Notes under the pieces: model-generated
Database searches by the model: none
What the model saw: only the letters and a program-made list of their open reading frames with translations
Told to the model about the DNA's origin: nothing
Made by a program: the position numbers and the translations under genes
Source of the DNA: Flavobacteriales bacterium
GTDB lineage: Bacteria > Bacteroidota > Bacteroidia > JACJYZ01
Length of the DNA: 64,000 nucleotides
Assembly: GCA_020635855.1 (NCBI GenBank)
Contig: JACJYZ010000002.1
Span: forward strand, 682,001-746,000
Direction of reading: 5' to 3'
In this document: positions 16,746 to 25,076 of the stretch, piece after piece
Numbering within the stretch: position 1 is the first letter of the stretch
Layout: each line of letters starts with the position of its first letter

Positions 16746-19456
16746 AGGTCCCATGATGTTTTATATGGTAAGGTGATGATGATTTCTGTTCCTGCCGGTT
16801 CTCCGCCGGTGCCTTCCAGATCCCGGATGTTCAGCTCGAGGTTGGTCATGCCGAGGTTGCGCAACAACTGCAAACGATCTTCGGTGAGGCGTGTCGCATG
16901 TGATTGATGGGTGTGATCACTTTGCATCTTTCCCGATGCCTCGCGTCCGATCCCGTTGTCGGTGATCCGGCAGATGATGCGGTCGGCTTCCTTGTGAAAT
17001 CGGATGGTCAGGAGTCCTTTTGATTTCCGGGGTATCAGTCCGTGTATGATCGCATTTTCCACAAAGGGCTGAAGCACCATGGGCGGTACCAGGGCGTCTT
17101 TCAGATCCGGTTCACAATGGATCTCACAGTCAAAACGATCCTGGTAGCGTTCCTGCATCAGTTCAATGTATAGGCGCAGAATGTCGAGTTCTTTTTCCAG
17201 TTCGATCTCGTGGTCGGTGTGATCCAGGATCATTCGCAGCAACTGGGCCAGTTTGGTGATGTATTCACCTGCTTCATCGGGTTTGTCGGCGGCATAGAAT
17301 CCTTTGATGGTGTTCAGGGCATTGAAGAGAAAATGCGGGTTCATCTGCATGCGCCTTGCTTTCTGCTCAATTTCCATCAGGCTTTTTTCCATCTGAATTC
17401 TGGCCTTTTCCGCTTCCATGGCTTGCTGGGCCAACTCGTACCGCTTTTGTAGTGTACGCAGTCGCCTGCGCCATAAGAAAATACCAATGGGTATGATTAG
17501 GCACAGGATGCCTAATCTAAACCACCAGGTTGCCCATACGGGAGGTCGTATGTGAATGTGTATTTCGCGGATGCCTGGATTGGGATGCCCGGTCATGTCC
17601 AGTGTGGTGATCTCAAAAAAGTAGTCGCCGGGTGCCAGGTATTTGTACTCGACCTCAGTTCTGTTTGTCGTTGTCCAGGTGTCTTCAGCTCCTTTCATCC
17701 GGTAGCGATAAACGGTGTTTCCCATGTCCCGGAAGTTCAATGAGGAAAATGAGATACCGATGGCATTCCGGTTGTGGGGAAGATCACTCAGTTCGGCTTC
17801 GTTTATTTCCTGCTGTTGCACCCGTGTGCCGGTGATCAGAACGGGATGGGGATGGCTTACATGTTTATCGATGCTATCCCGGAAATAGATCAATCCGTTG
17901 TCGGTGGCCAGGTAAATGGTATGATCAGAAACTTCGATTCCGATGATGTTCATATTTCCGATGCCAACGGTCACCGACAGGTTGTCGACCGTATGTTTGC
18001 CTCTGCGCAGGCAGTTCAACCCCTTGTCTGTTCCGATCCACAGGCAACCCTGCGGCGAAAACCGGAGTGATTTGACAGTTAAACTAACCAAGCCGTTGTC
18101 GGTGCTGAAACTGGCTATCACCGAATCGTTATGCAGGCAAAGCAACCCCGCGTTGTTGGTGCCAACCCACATCTCATCGTGCAGGCTGTCGTATGCGAGT
18201 ATGTTGATCCTTTGACGCAGCCTTTCATCAATCACCGATACATCTTTCATTTCGTTGTTTTCCCAACGGAGCAGGGTATTGTCTGATCCGACCCACACCC
18301 TGCCATGTTTGTCTTCACATATCGTCCATCCGCGTTGGCTGCTTGCCGTGATACGCACAGAAACATCATGGGTGGGTTTGACTGTGAACCCGGGTTTTGT
18401 AGCATCAAGCGCAAGCTGCCTCATTATCTTCAGGTCCTCTTTATTTATTCGGGCGATTTTGAATCCGGCCAACCAGGCGATGCCATTATGGTCGATCAGA
18501 AAATCATCTCCGCCAAACATGTATCTGTCTGACCAACCATCTCCGATGGTCTGAACACCGTTTTTACCTACCACCCACACGTCACCATTATCGGCCATGT
18601 ACGTATTGGTTACGGCATTTTTTATTTGGGAATCCAATTCCCTGCATTCAGGAGGGGTGCCAGGAGACCATATGCAGTACTGGCTGTTAACGGATGTCAG
18701 CCAGAGTCGCCCGGTCAGGTCCCGTTTGACGCTCAAGAGGCGGTTGTTGGGCAGACCGTCTGCCGTTTTCATTTCCCAGATATTCGGATTGGGGATGTAG
18801 TACAAACCGTTGTGCAGGCTGGTGATCCATATCCCATTTTCCCGGTCGGTGCATGCCCCGGATATCGGTTGACCTCTTAACATCCAACGTTTAAATAGGA
18901 TATTGTCTGCCTGCAGTTTGAAAATGCCCAGTCCGTTCCTGGTGCCAATGAAGAGTTCATCTTTAGGCCCGATGCCACAGTAGATGATTTCTGTTCCGGG
19001 AGGAAGTTCGTGGACCAATTTCGATTTGCCGGTTGCACCCGATATGCTGAATATTTTGTTCTGAATACAGAAGAACATTTTGTTGTGCCAATAGGTTACC
19101 CGCCCGTTGCCGCTTAGTGGTATGTAATCCGTATTTGTGAAGTGGTGAAAGTCCTTTGTTCTGGCAACATGACCGCTGTAGGTAACCACCATATGCGTTT
19201 CGTTTTTGTCAGATAGGATGCCCTTGATGCCTGACATTTCTTCCGGGATCATGAAAGTGCTTACACCGCTGTTGTTAATTTGATACACATAGTTGTCGCC
19301 CGTTGGGAATATGTACAGGGAGCTGTCTTTGGTTTCCCACGCGGTACTGGACATGTTTCCGGGTTTTGACAGCCTCAGAATGGGATTGTTGTTTTCGTTG
19401 TAAATGCGGTTGTTTTTCAGGTAAGATAATTTGCCGTTCATTGTAAGGAACCACAA
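16742..19456 (-). CDS. Sensor histidine kinase, C-terminal ~904 residues (5' part cut off by an in-frame TAA)
   Basis: This is the larger part of a two-component-regulator-propeller kinase. It has beta-propeller repeats (blocks such as GRVWVGSDNTLLRW and GCLWIGTDKGLNCL), a Y_Y_Y-like domain, and one membrane helix (WFRLGILCLIIPIGIFLW). A His-kinase domain of the LytS type follows, with the phospho-site motif MNPHFLFNALNTIKGF and an HATPase domain (ENAIIHGLIPR, ITDNGIGREA). It is coupled to the LytTR regulator by an ATGA overlap. The start is uncertain: the same frame continues upstream to the TAA at 19490-19492, past which lies the true N-terminus. As it stands this piece lacks a signal peptide. 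Confidence 0.85.
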   Translation of the reverse strand: MWFLTMNGKLSYLKNNRIYNENNNPILRLSKPGNMSSTAWETKDSSLYIFPTGDNYVYQINNSGVSTFMIPEEMSGIKGILSDKNETHMVVTYSGHVARTKDFHHFTNTDYIPLSGNGRVTYWHNKMFFCIQNKIFSISGATGKSKLVHELPPGTEIIYCGIGPKDELFIGTRNGLGIFKLQADNILFKRWMLRGQPISGACTDRENGIWITSLHNGLYYIPNPNIWEMKTADGLPNNRLLSVKRDLTGRLWLTSVNSQYCIWSPGTPPECRELDSQIKNAVTNTYMADNGDVWVVGKNGVQTIGDGWSDRYMFGGDDFLIDHNGIAWLAGFKIARINKEDLKIMRQLALDATKPGFTVKPTHDVSVRITASSQRGWTICEDKHGRVWVGSDNTLLRWENNEMKDVSVIDERLRQRINILAYDSLHDEMWVGTNNAGLLCLHNDSVIASFSTDNGLVSLTVKSLRFSPQGCLWIGTDKGLNCLRRGKHTVDNLSVTVGIGNMNIIGIEVSDHTIYLATDNGLIYFRDSIDKHVSHPHPVLITGTRVQQQEINEAELSDLPHNRNAIGISFSSLNFRDMGNTVYRYRMKGAEDTWTTTNRTEVEYKYLAPGDYFFEITTLDMTGHPNPGIREIHIHIRPPVWATWWFRLGILCLIIPIGIFLWRRRLRTLQKRYELAQQAMEAEKARIQMEKSLMEIEQKARRMQMNPHFLFNALNTIKGFYAADKPDEAGEYITKLAQLLRMILDHTDHEIELEKELDILRLYIELMQERYQDRFDCEIHCEPDLKDALVPPMVLQPFVENAIIHGLIPRKSKGLLTIRFHKEADRIICRITDNGIGREASGKMQSDHTHQSHATRLTEDRLQLLRNLGMTNLELNIRDLEGTGGEPAGTEIIITLPYKTSWDL

Positions 19457-19489
19457 TCGTTGGCTACGGTCCTCATAAATATGAAAGAC

Positions 19490-19735
19490 TTAATTGTCGG
19501 CTACCCCTTCTGCCATGCCGAAATTTTCAAATCGACGACCATCAAACCTGCTTACGCCATTGTCTGTACTGAGCCAGATATAACCTTGTGCATCCTGGAT
19601 CACTTCATAGAGGGTGGTGGAAGGCAATCCGTCTTCCATGGTGTAGTGGTGGGAATGGGCTTGTTGGCCGGCTGCCGGAGTCAATCCGGTCAGTAGGCAG
19701 GGGATCCACAATAACAGGAGACGCAGCGTTGACAT
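19490..19735 (-). pseudogene. N-terminal fragment of the same sensor kinase, ended by a premature TAA
   Basis: The 81 residues contain a signal peptide (MSTLRLLLLWIPCLLTG, cleavage near AAGQQ) and the typical first propeller repeat (MEDGLPSTTLYEVIQDAQG, then WLSTDNGVSRFDG). It ends ...EGVADN-stop. The frame then continues without a shift as VFHIYEDRSQRLWFLTMNGK, exactly the next stretch of the family's first repeat, where Glu usually follows 'DN'. A single G-to-T change turning GAA into TAA explains it. The repaired gene would span 16742-19735 and encode about 997 residues. It may be a real nonsense mutation or a sequencing error. Confidence 0.82.
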
Positions 19736-19865
19736 TCCGGCAAAGATACGCCCGAAAGCAGATGGTTAATCCGGATCACAAGACAAACGTCCACCCATAA
19801 GGATCGTTCAATCAACCTTTGGGCAGCGCTTACTAAATGAAGGCTGTCGTTTATCATACTTTTCC

Positions 19866-20077
19866 CTTCGCCCATCCATGATTCCCGATTTTTGTTTTGA
19901 ACAAGGAATCCGGCCATCTGAAAACCTTGCGGATGATCGGATGTGAACAAGTGTTCCGGCAGATGGTAATGGTTGAATTGTGGATGAGGCGAAGCAATGG
20001 AAGATTCCGTTGGTGACGTAGATGCGGGTGCCGGATCAATCCAGGCACGGGCCGGAAGAAAACTTCCGGCCCTTTTT
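19866..20077 (+). ncRNA. Candidate structured small RNA ending in an intrinsic terminator
   Basis: The gap 19736-20305 has no convincing gene but has strong RNA-like structure. CTTCGCC-CATCCA (19866-19878) pairs with TGGATG-A-GGCGAAG (19981-19994) over 13 bp with one bulged A. Inside it CCATCTG (19914) pairs with CAGATGG (19960), and CTTG (19926) with CAAG (19948), giving a bulged rod. A perfect terminator on the plus strand follows. I do not recognise a known family; the rod shape loosely recalls 6S RNA, but that is only an impression. The 5' end is not determined. Confidence 0.35.
20049..20077 (+). terminator. Intrinsic terminator (plus strand)
   Basis: A perfect 10-bp stem, GGGCCGGAAG / CTTCCGGCCC with an AAAA loop, is followed by TTTTT on the plus strand. 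No plus-strand protein gene ends here, so it implies a short plus-strand transcript upstream. Confidence 0.8.
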
Positions 20078-20232
20078 ATGTCCGGCCCTTTTCCGGATCC
20101 GGGATTTTTCCGTCCCGATTTGGGAAGGATTCAGGGTGTGCCAAAAGCTAACACGTTGAAAATGAGTGATGACAGTTTCTGGCACGAAATTGACATATAC
20201 CCTATCAGTTGAACATTACAGAGCTAACAGGT

Positions 20233-20275
20233 CAAAGGTCGGAACCCTCCGTTTCCGGCCTTTGATCGTTTATAG
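20233..20275. terminator. Hairpin downstream of the lipoprotein gene
   Basis: A 12-bp stem (CAAAGGTCGGAA / TTCCGGCCTTTG, one G-T pair, 8-base loop) lies 41 bp past the stop of the minus-strand lipoprotein gene. The plus strand continues ATCGTTTATAGGGG, the minus strand has no T-run, so direction is unclear. Confidence 0.45.
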
Positions 20276-20305
20276 GGGTGAAGGATCGGTTATTGAATGA
20301 CCGCA

Positions 20306-21019
20306 TCAGCGTGGTGCCTCTACCCTGAGATCTCCCAGCTTCACTTCCCACGTTTTACTGGTTTCATCGCCGAATGATTTCATTTCCTTTCTGGTCACCA
20401 CCTCGATTGTGGCTTTTCTCAGAAAAGATACCTGCGCCTGGTTCTTTTGGTAAGCCGTCAACTGAAGCATGCCTGTTACGTGGCCGGTGAGCACTGTGTC
20501 GCCCTGCCATTCTGTTCGATCGGATGCTTCCGGGTTGTTCCATGCCAGCCGCACCGAGTCAACGGACGATCCGAGGCTGTCCAGGAAATCCGCCACGGTC
20601 ATTTCATCGGAACCACCATTTCTCAGGGTGATGCCTTTGATCCTTGCACCCTGTGAGAACAGATCATGCGCAGCGATGCCGGCTTGTTTGCGGATTTCCG
20701 GATCGAGGGATGCGTCGGCGGCCAGGTTCACATATCCGGCAAAGTCTTCCGCTTTTTCCAGTCCGCGCCGGATGAACAGTTCCGCCGTGGGTGAACCGGG
20801 CGCTTCCACCGCTTCCCAGGCCCGGGTGACGCTTTCGGGTTCGGCGGCTTCGGATTCTTCCATCGCCATCGCTTGTTCCTCTGTTACATATTCTTCCGCA
20901 GTCGCTTCCGTTTCTTCTCCCTCGTATTGTTCGTTGTCCTGTGGGGCGGATGCACAGGAGGCGACCCACACCCAGGCGGCCATCCATATATAAGGTAAGA
21001 TCCGGTTCAGCCTATTCAT
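20306..21019 (-). CDS. Putative lipoprotein with acidic N-terminal linker
   Basis: The 237-residue product has a lipoprotein signal (membrane stretch then VASC, Cys near 23) and a very acidic linker (EEYVTEEQAMAMEESEAAEPES). A globular domain of about 170 residues follows that I do not recognise. The start at 21019 overlaps the end of the upstream gene by 8 bp (ATGAATAG), indicating coupling; ATGs further upstream lie inside that gene. The linker resembles the post-lipobox region of the divergent vWA lipoprotein (YTQEEAMEMGEASEAES). Function unknown; probably an envelope partner of its neighbours. Confidence 0.72.
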   Translation of the reverse strand: MNRLNRILPYIWMAAWVWVASCASAPQDNEQYEGEETEATAEEYVTEEQAMAMEESEAAEPESVTRAWEAVEAPGSPTAELFIRRGLEKAEDFAGYVNLAADASLDPEIRKQAGIAAHDLFSQGARIKGITLRNGGSDEMTVADFLDSLGSSVDSVRLAWNNPEASDRTEWQGDTVLTGHVTGMLQLTAYQKNQAQVSFLRKATIEVVTRKEMKSFGDETSKTWEVKLGDLRVEAPR

Positions 21020-21995
21020 GACCCTCATGGTTTTGGATGAAACGGAGGAAGGATATCTTGTCGCCCTTGTAGGTGCTTTCAATCACCTCGATGTTCCGAA
21101 GGCTTTTGACGGGCAGCGTGAGCTTGTTCACGAATTCCTCCCGGTTGTAGAGTTCGATGCCATGGTTTCCGTCTTCCACCACCTGCAGGATGCGGGCGTC
21201 TTCCGCGATCATGTCCATGAGCTGTGCCCGTCTTTTCTTCCAGTCTTTTGTGTTGGATGTGCTCAGGTAATGGATCATCATGGCATAGTCATTCGGGCGC
21301 AGCGAGAATTTCTCCCGGTAATCGGTCTTCCTATGCAGCACCCTTTCTATGGTGTCTGTTTTATAATAAGGTGATTGCACCACGAACCGCACCCGCTCGT
21401 CTTCCGTGTCGAAGCTTACGCACCCGGATGCGTCCACCTGGATGCGCCGGGGCGACTCACCGTCGCTGAGCAGCAACAACTCAATGCGACCGGCCGAGGC
21501 GGGCACATTGCGAAGGTGCTCCACAAAACAAAAGGTGCATGCGGTGACCTTCGGTTTCTTTTTCATCCATACCGGAGACAAAGCTGCTGCCAGGATCACC
21601 ATCAGGATGGCCATCCTGCTCCTTTTCTTTTTTGATTTCCCGGAGGGTGTTGCAGGTTGTTCAGGTGGAGGAGCGGCTGCTGCAACTTCTTCCTTCGTAC
21701 CGGAACCATCCGCCTTGTAGCAAAATGCCTTCCACGATTCATGTCCGGCGTATTTGCTCAGCATGTTCAGCATGTCGATCCGGGGCAGCGCTTCGGCCCG
21801 GTTCTTCATGTGGGTGTAAAACCATTTCTCACTGATGCTGCCGCCGGCCACCGTGCGGAGGTCTTCCTGGAAATCCACGATGTCCTGTCCCTTCCATTCC
21901 GGTAACGGGTCGGTACAGGCCGGGTGGCGTGACCGGAAAGTGGCCTCGATCTCCTGCTTTAGCAAGTCGAAATATGTCAGGTCCGATGTGGGCAT
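21012..21995 (-). CDS. Single-pass membrane protein of unknown function
   Basis: The 327-residue protein has a soluble, probably cytoplasmic N-terminal domain (1-95) with a conserved-looking DIVDFQEDLRTVAGGSISEKWFYTHMK block. A Pro-rich linker and a basic patch (KSKKKRS) precede one membrane helix (about 127-142), and an extracytoplasmic C-terminal domain with two close cysteines (CTFC) follows. The layout suggests transmission across the inner membrane, but no family was recognised. It is translationally coupled to the downstream lipoprotein and starts 145 bp from the divergent vWA gene. Confidence 0.7.
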   Translation of the reverse strand: MPTSDLTYFDLLKQEIEATFRSRHPACTDPLPEWKGQDIVDFQEDLRTVAGGSISEKWFYTHMKNRAEALPRIDMLNMLSKYAGHESWKAFCYKADGSGTKEEVAAAAPPPEQPATPSGKSKKKRSRMAILMVILAAALSPVWMKKKPKVTACTFCFVEHLRNVPASAGRIELLLLSDGESPRRIQVDASGCVSFDTEDERVRFVVQSPYYKTDTIERVLHRKTDYREKFSLRPNDYAMMIHYLSTSNTKDWKKRRAQLMDMIAEDARILQVVEDGNHGIELYNREEFVNKLTLPVKSLRNIEVIESTYKGDKISFLRFIQNHEGHE

Positions 21996-22094
21996 GCTTG
22001 CCTATAACTTCTTCGTGAACAGGAGATTGGTTTTTTACAAGTGGATTACAAAGTCTTTACAACCGTTTTGCCGGGCATCCCGTTCGCCCCTGCC

Positions 22095-22102
22095 TAGGTT
22101 TG
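22095..22102 (+). promoter_or_regulatory. Probable -7 box for the vWA lipoprotein gene
   Basis: TAGGTTTG matches the Bacteroidota -7 consensus TAnnTTTG and lies 39 bp before the ATG, so the 5' leader would be about 32 nt. No well-spaced -33 TTTG is evident. Confidence 0.45.
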
Positions 22103-22140
22103 CTTCACAAATGTAAGTCAAACCTATAAAACCAACGACC

Positions 22141-23739
22141 ATGAAAAAGATACAGTTTGGAACAAAGAGTGGTGCCATGATGGCCTTCGGCCTGGTAGCC
22201 ATACTGGGCGCATGCAGCACGAACCACTACAAAGAAAACATGGAGATATACACGCAGGAGGAGGCAATGGAAATGGGTGAAGCATCCGAAGCAGAATCGA
22301 TTGCATCAGAATCCTATGCGTGGGAGTCAGAACAACCGACGGGAGAATCCTATGCCCACACCACCGAGAACCGCTTCAATGATGCAGCCGCCAGTCCGCT
22401 GTCTACCTTCTCCATTGACGTGGATCACGCCTCCTACACCAACGTGCGTCGCTTTCTTATGGCTGGATCATTGCCGCCGGCAGGGGCCGTTCGCATTGAA
22501 GAAATGATCAACTACTTTCCTTATGATTACGAAGGGCCGAAAGACGATCAACCGTTTGCCGTGCACACCGCCTATGGCGATTGTCCGTGGAATCCATCCC
22601 ACAAACTCCTGCAGATCGGTTTGCAGGGAAAGAAACTCTCCACCGAACACCTCCCGGCGAGCAACCTGGTGTTCCTGATCGATGTGTCGGGTTCCATGTC
22701 GGATGCCAACAAACTGCCCTTGCTGAAGCGTGCCTTCAAACAGCTGGTGAACAACCTCGGGTCGAGGGACAGGGTAGCGATGGTGGTGTATGCGGGTGCG
22801 GCCGGACTGGTACTGCCTTCCACCTCATGCGACAACAAGGAAGCGATCATGGATGCGCTGGATAAGCTGGAGGCCGGTGGATCCACAGCAGGAGGTGCTG
22901 GCATTGAGCTGGCATACCAGGTGGCAAGCGAACACCTGGTTGCAGACGGAAACAACCGCGTGATATTGGCCACCGACGGCGACTTCAACGTGGGGGTATC
23001 ATCCGAAGACGGACTGGTCAGGCTGATCGAGAAGAAACGTGAACAGGGTGTGTTCCTGACCATATGCGGATTTGGGATAGGCAACTACCAGGATTCCGAT
23101 ATGGAAGCGATGAGTAACGCCGGCAACGGAAATTACTTCTACATTGATTCTTACCAGGAAGCGCACAAGGTGTTCTCCAAAGAGATGCAGGCCACCCTGT
23201 TCACCATCGCCAAGGATGTGAAGATTCAGGTGGAGTTCAACCCAAAGGAAGTGCAGCAATACCGGCTGATCGGTTATGAAAACCGCATGCTGCAGAAGGA
23301 GGATTTCAATGACGATAAAAAGGATGCCGGGGAACTGGGCGCGGGGCATGCCGTGACTGCCCTGTATGAGATCGTTCCCGTGGGTGCAACCCCCGAAAAG
23401 GGAAATGTGGATCCTTTGAAATACCAGAAGACACAGGCCACAAGAGGAAACGATGGCGAACTGGCCACAGTCAAGCTGCGCTACAAACTTCCCGATGGGA
23501 GTGAAAGCAAGCTGCTCACACAGGTGGTACGGGCGGAAGCCCCATCTGCCGGGATGGCTGCCGAGCTGCAGTTTGCATCTGCCGTGTCAGCCTTCGGCAT
23601 GGTGTTGCGCAAGTCGGAATATGCGGGCAATACCGGATTTTCGGATGTGTTGGAGTGGGCGAAAAAAGGTGTGGGTAGTGACCCGGATGGTTTCCGCCTT
23701 GACTTCATTGAGCTGGTGGAACTGGCGGAAGGACTGTAA
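22141..23739 (+). CDS. von Willebrand factor type A domain lipoprotein (YfbK-like)
   Basis: The 532-residue protein has a lipobox (LGAC, Cys25) and an acidic linker, then the N-terminal domain typical of YfbK-like proteins (LSTFSIDVDHASYTNVRRFL). The vWA domain has an intact MIDAS, Asp181-x-Ser183-x-Ser185, and later the threonine/aspartate loops (ATDGDFNVG). The C-terminal DUF3520-like domain ends FIELVELAEGL. The family binds divalent metal and protein partners at the cell surface; the specific role is unknown. A strong terminator follows. The divergent gene pair upstream, with a similar acidic linker, may be functionally linked. Confidence 0.88.
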   Translation: MKKIQFGTKSGAMMAFGLVAILGACSTNHYKENMEIYTQEEAMEMGEASEAESIASESYAWESEQPTGESYAHTTENRFNDAAASPLSTFSIDVDHASYTNVRRFLMAGSLPPAGAVRIEEMINYFPYDYEGPKDDQPFAVHTAYGDCPWNPSHKLLQIGLQGKKLSTEHLPASNLVFLIDVSGSMSDANKLPLLKRAFKQLVNNLGSRDRVAMVVYAGAAGLVLPSTSCDNKEAIMDALDKLEAGGSTAGGAGIELAYQVASEHLVADGNNRVILATDGDFNVGVSSEDGLVRLIEKKREQGVFLTICGFGIGNYQDSDMEAMSNAGNGNYFYIDSYQEAHKVFSKEMQATLFTIAKDVKIQVEFNPKEVQQYRLIGYENRMLQKEDFNDDKKDAGELGAGHAVTALYEIVPVGATPEKGNVDPLKYQKTQATRGNDGELATVKLRYKLPDGSESKLLTQVVRAEAPSAGMAAELQFASAVSAFGMVLRKSEYAGNTGFSDVLEWAKKGVGSDPDGFRLDFIELVELAEGL

Positions 23740-23760
23740 GTGGTTTCTTTTCATAAACCC

Positions 23761-23799
23761 AAACGGCACTTTCGTTAACTGAAAGTGCCGTTTCGTTTA
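23761..23799 (+). terminator. Intrinsic terminator of the vWA gene
   Basis: A perfect 13-bp stem, AAACGGCACTTTC / GAAAGTGCCGTTT with a 7-base loop, begins 22 bp after the stop codon and is followed by CGTTTAT. Confidence 0.85.
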
Positions 23800-23867
23800 T
23801 AGGGAGACAAATGCCGCCGGTTTGCGTCTTAACTTTTGCACGCACCTCTGCATCGATGTATAGATCT

Positions 23868-24056
23868 CGGACGGGTCGTTATGTAGGTTAGAATTTGGAG
23901 AGACCACCAAATGCGATCCGACCCGCCGGTTCAACCATATGGCACGCGCGGAAGGAGGAACCCGGCCACTGCCCTGGTTCAGGCAACCCTGGAAGTGTGT
24001 GCCTTTGTTCATGCAGGGAAGGCCTGTCTGCCGGTTGGCAGACGGGCCTTTTTGTT
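23868..24056 (+). ncRNA. Candidate structured small RNA with its own terminator
   Basis: Between the vWA terminator and the K+ channel gene lies a run of pairable segments. CGG-a-CGGGTCG (23868-23878) pairs with CGACCCG-CCG (23919-23928) and encloses ATTTGG/CCAAAT (23893/23907). GGCACGC (23941) pairs with the GTGTGCC-like end at 23997-24003. An intrinsic terminator closes the unit, and the channel gene has a separate -7 box after it, so this looks like an independent transcript. A loose TAACTTTTG at 23830 could be its promoter. It does not clearly match SRP, 6S, RNase P or a riboswitch. Confidence 0.35.
24019..24056 (+). terminator. Intrinsic terminator upstream of the K+ channel gene
   Basis: A 14-bp stem with one G-T pair, AAGGCCTGTCTGCC / GGCAGACGGGCCTT, with a GGTT loop, is followed by TTTGTTT. 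It ends before the channel gene's promoter. Confidence 0.8.
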
Positions 24057-24080
24057 TGGAGGTATCCTTTTTCCTTTGCC

Positions 24081-24088
24081 TACCTTTG
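24081..24088 (+). promoter_or_regulatory. Probable -7 box of the K+ channel gene
   Basis: TACCTTTG fits TAnnTTTG and lies 21 bp before the ATG at 24109; a TTTG at 24054 is at roughly the distance expected of a -33 element. Confidence 0.5.
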
Positions 24089-24108
24089 CGCCAGCAACCT
24101 CAAAAACT

Positions 24109-25074
24109 ATGTCTATCCTCCAGCGCTTCCGCGAATCCGAATTGGGATTCGGTACCAAAACCTCCGGGCAGCGTTCCCGGTTGATCAACCGCAACGGCTC
24201 GTTCAATATCCGGCGTGTCGAACAATCGAGATGGAAGTCCTCCAGCCTGTATCATACACTGATCACTTTGCATTGGTGGAAGTTCAACCTGATCGTATTC
24301 GCATATTTTGTGCTGGTGAATGTGGTGTTCGCTTCTTTGTATTATTACCTGAGTCCGAATGGCATTGTGGGTGCGGAAGCTTCCGATGCTGCCGACCGGT
24401 TCCTGAACGCTTTCTTCTTTTCCACCCAAACCATCAGTACGGTGGGCTTCGGCAGGCTGAGTCCGGGTGACCACATGACCAATGCCATTGCAGCGGTGGA
24501 ATCTCTCATGGGTCTGTTGGGTTTCGCCCTCGTGACGGGATTGTTGTACGGCCGGTTCTCCAGACCCAAGGCTCGTTTGCTGCAGAGCGACCACGCCATC
24601 ATTGCGCCATTCAAAGGCGCGCGTGCCTGGCAGTGCCGTATTGCCAATAAAATGCGCAACAGCCAGCTCACCCATATGGAAGCCAAGGTAACCGTTGCCA
24701 AGGTCGTAGAAGAAGATGGTGTTCCGGTGCGCAGGTTTTTTTCGCTGGAACTGGAATTGAAATCGATTGTGTTCTTTCCGATGACGTGGACACTGAACCA
24801 TCCCATCAACGCCGATAGTCCGTTGTTCGGAATGGAAGCAAAGGATTATGAAAAAGCGGACGTTGAATTTCTGATCTCCATCACGGGGTTCGATGATACC
24901 TTTTCACAAACGGTGCATACCCGTCTTTCCTATACCTGGCAGGAGATGTTGCACGGTGCCAGGTTTGTCAGCGTTTTCGGTAAAGATGCCGACGGCGGAA
25001 CCTCACAAGACCTCCGCAAGCTGAGCGCTACAGAAACGGCTGCATTGCCCGCCTGGGAACTGGCTACGGTATAG
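24109..25074 (+). CDS. Inward-rectifier potassium channel (Kir family)
   Basis: The 321-residue protein has the Kir layout: a short N-terminus, an outer helix (about 60-80), a pore helix and selectivity filter Thr-Val-Gly-Phe-Gly at 111-115, and an inner helix (about 126-148). A cytoplasmic immunoglobulin-like Kir domain follows (about 155-305, with FFPMTWTLNHPI). The filter has Phe where most K+ channels have Tyr, a substitution also known in some Kir channels. The start at 24109 follows the promoter-like box; the longer open frame from 23911 runs through a terminator and is not coding. It converges on the next gene with 2 bp between stops. Confidence 0.9.
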   Translation: MSILQRFRESELGFGTKTSGQRSRLINRNGSFNIRRVEQSRWKSSSLYHTLITLHWWKFNLIVFAYFVLVNVVFASLYYYLSPNGIVGAEASDAADRFLNAFFFSTQTISTVGFGRLSPGDHMTNAIAAVESLMGLLGFALVTGLLYGRFSRPKARLLQSDHAIIAPFKGARAWQCRIANKMRNSQLTHMEAKVTVAKVVEEDGVPVRRFFSLELELKSIVFFPMTWTLNHPINADSPLFGMEAKDYEKADVEFLISITGFDDTFSQTVHTRLSYTWQEMLHGARFVSVFGKDADGGTSQDLRKLSATETAALPAWELATV

Positions 25075-25076
25075 CT

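Noticed and set aside
23941..23990. SRP RNA or cobalamin riboswitch
   Set aside because: GGAAGG and GCCACTG match short pieces of those families, but the surrounding conserved bases and helix order do not.
23911..24108. N-terminal extension of the K+ channel frame
   Set aside because: The extension runs through an intrinsic terminator and a -7 box and matches no Kir N-terminus.
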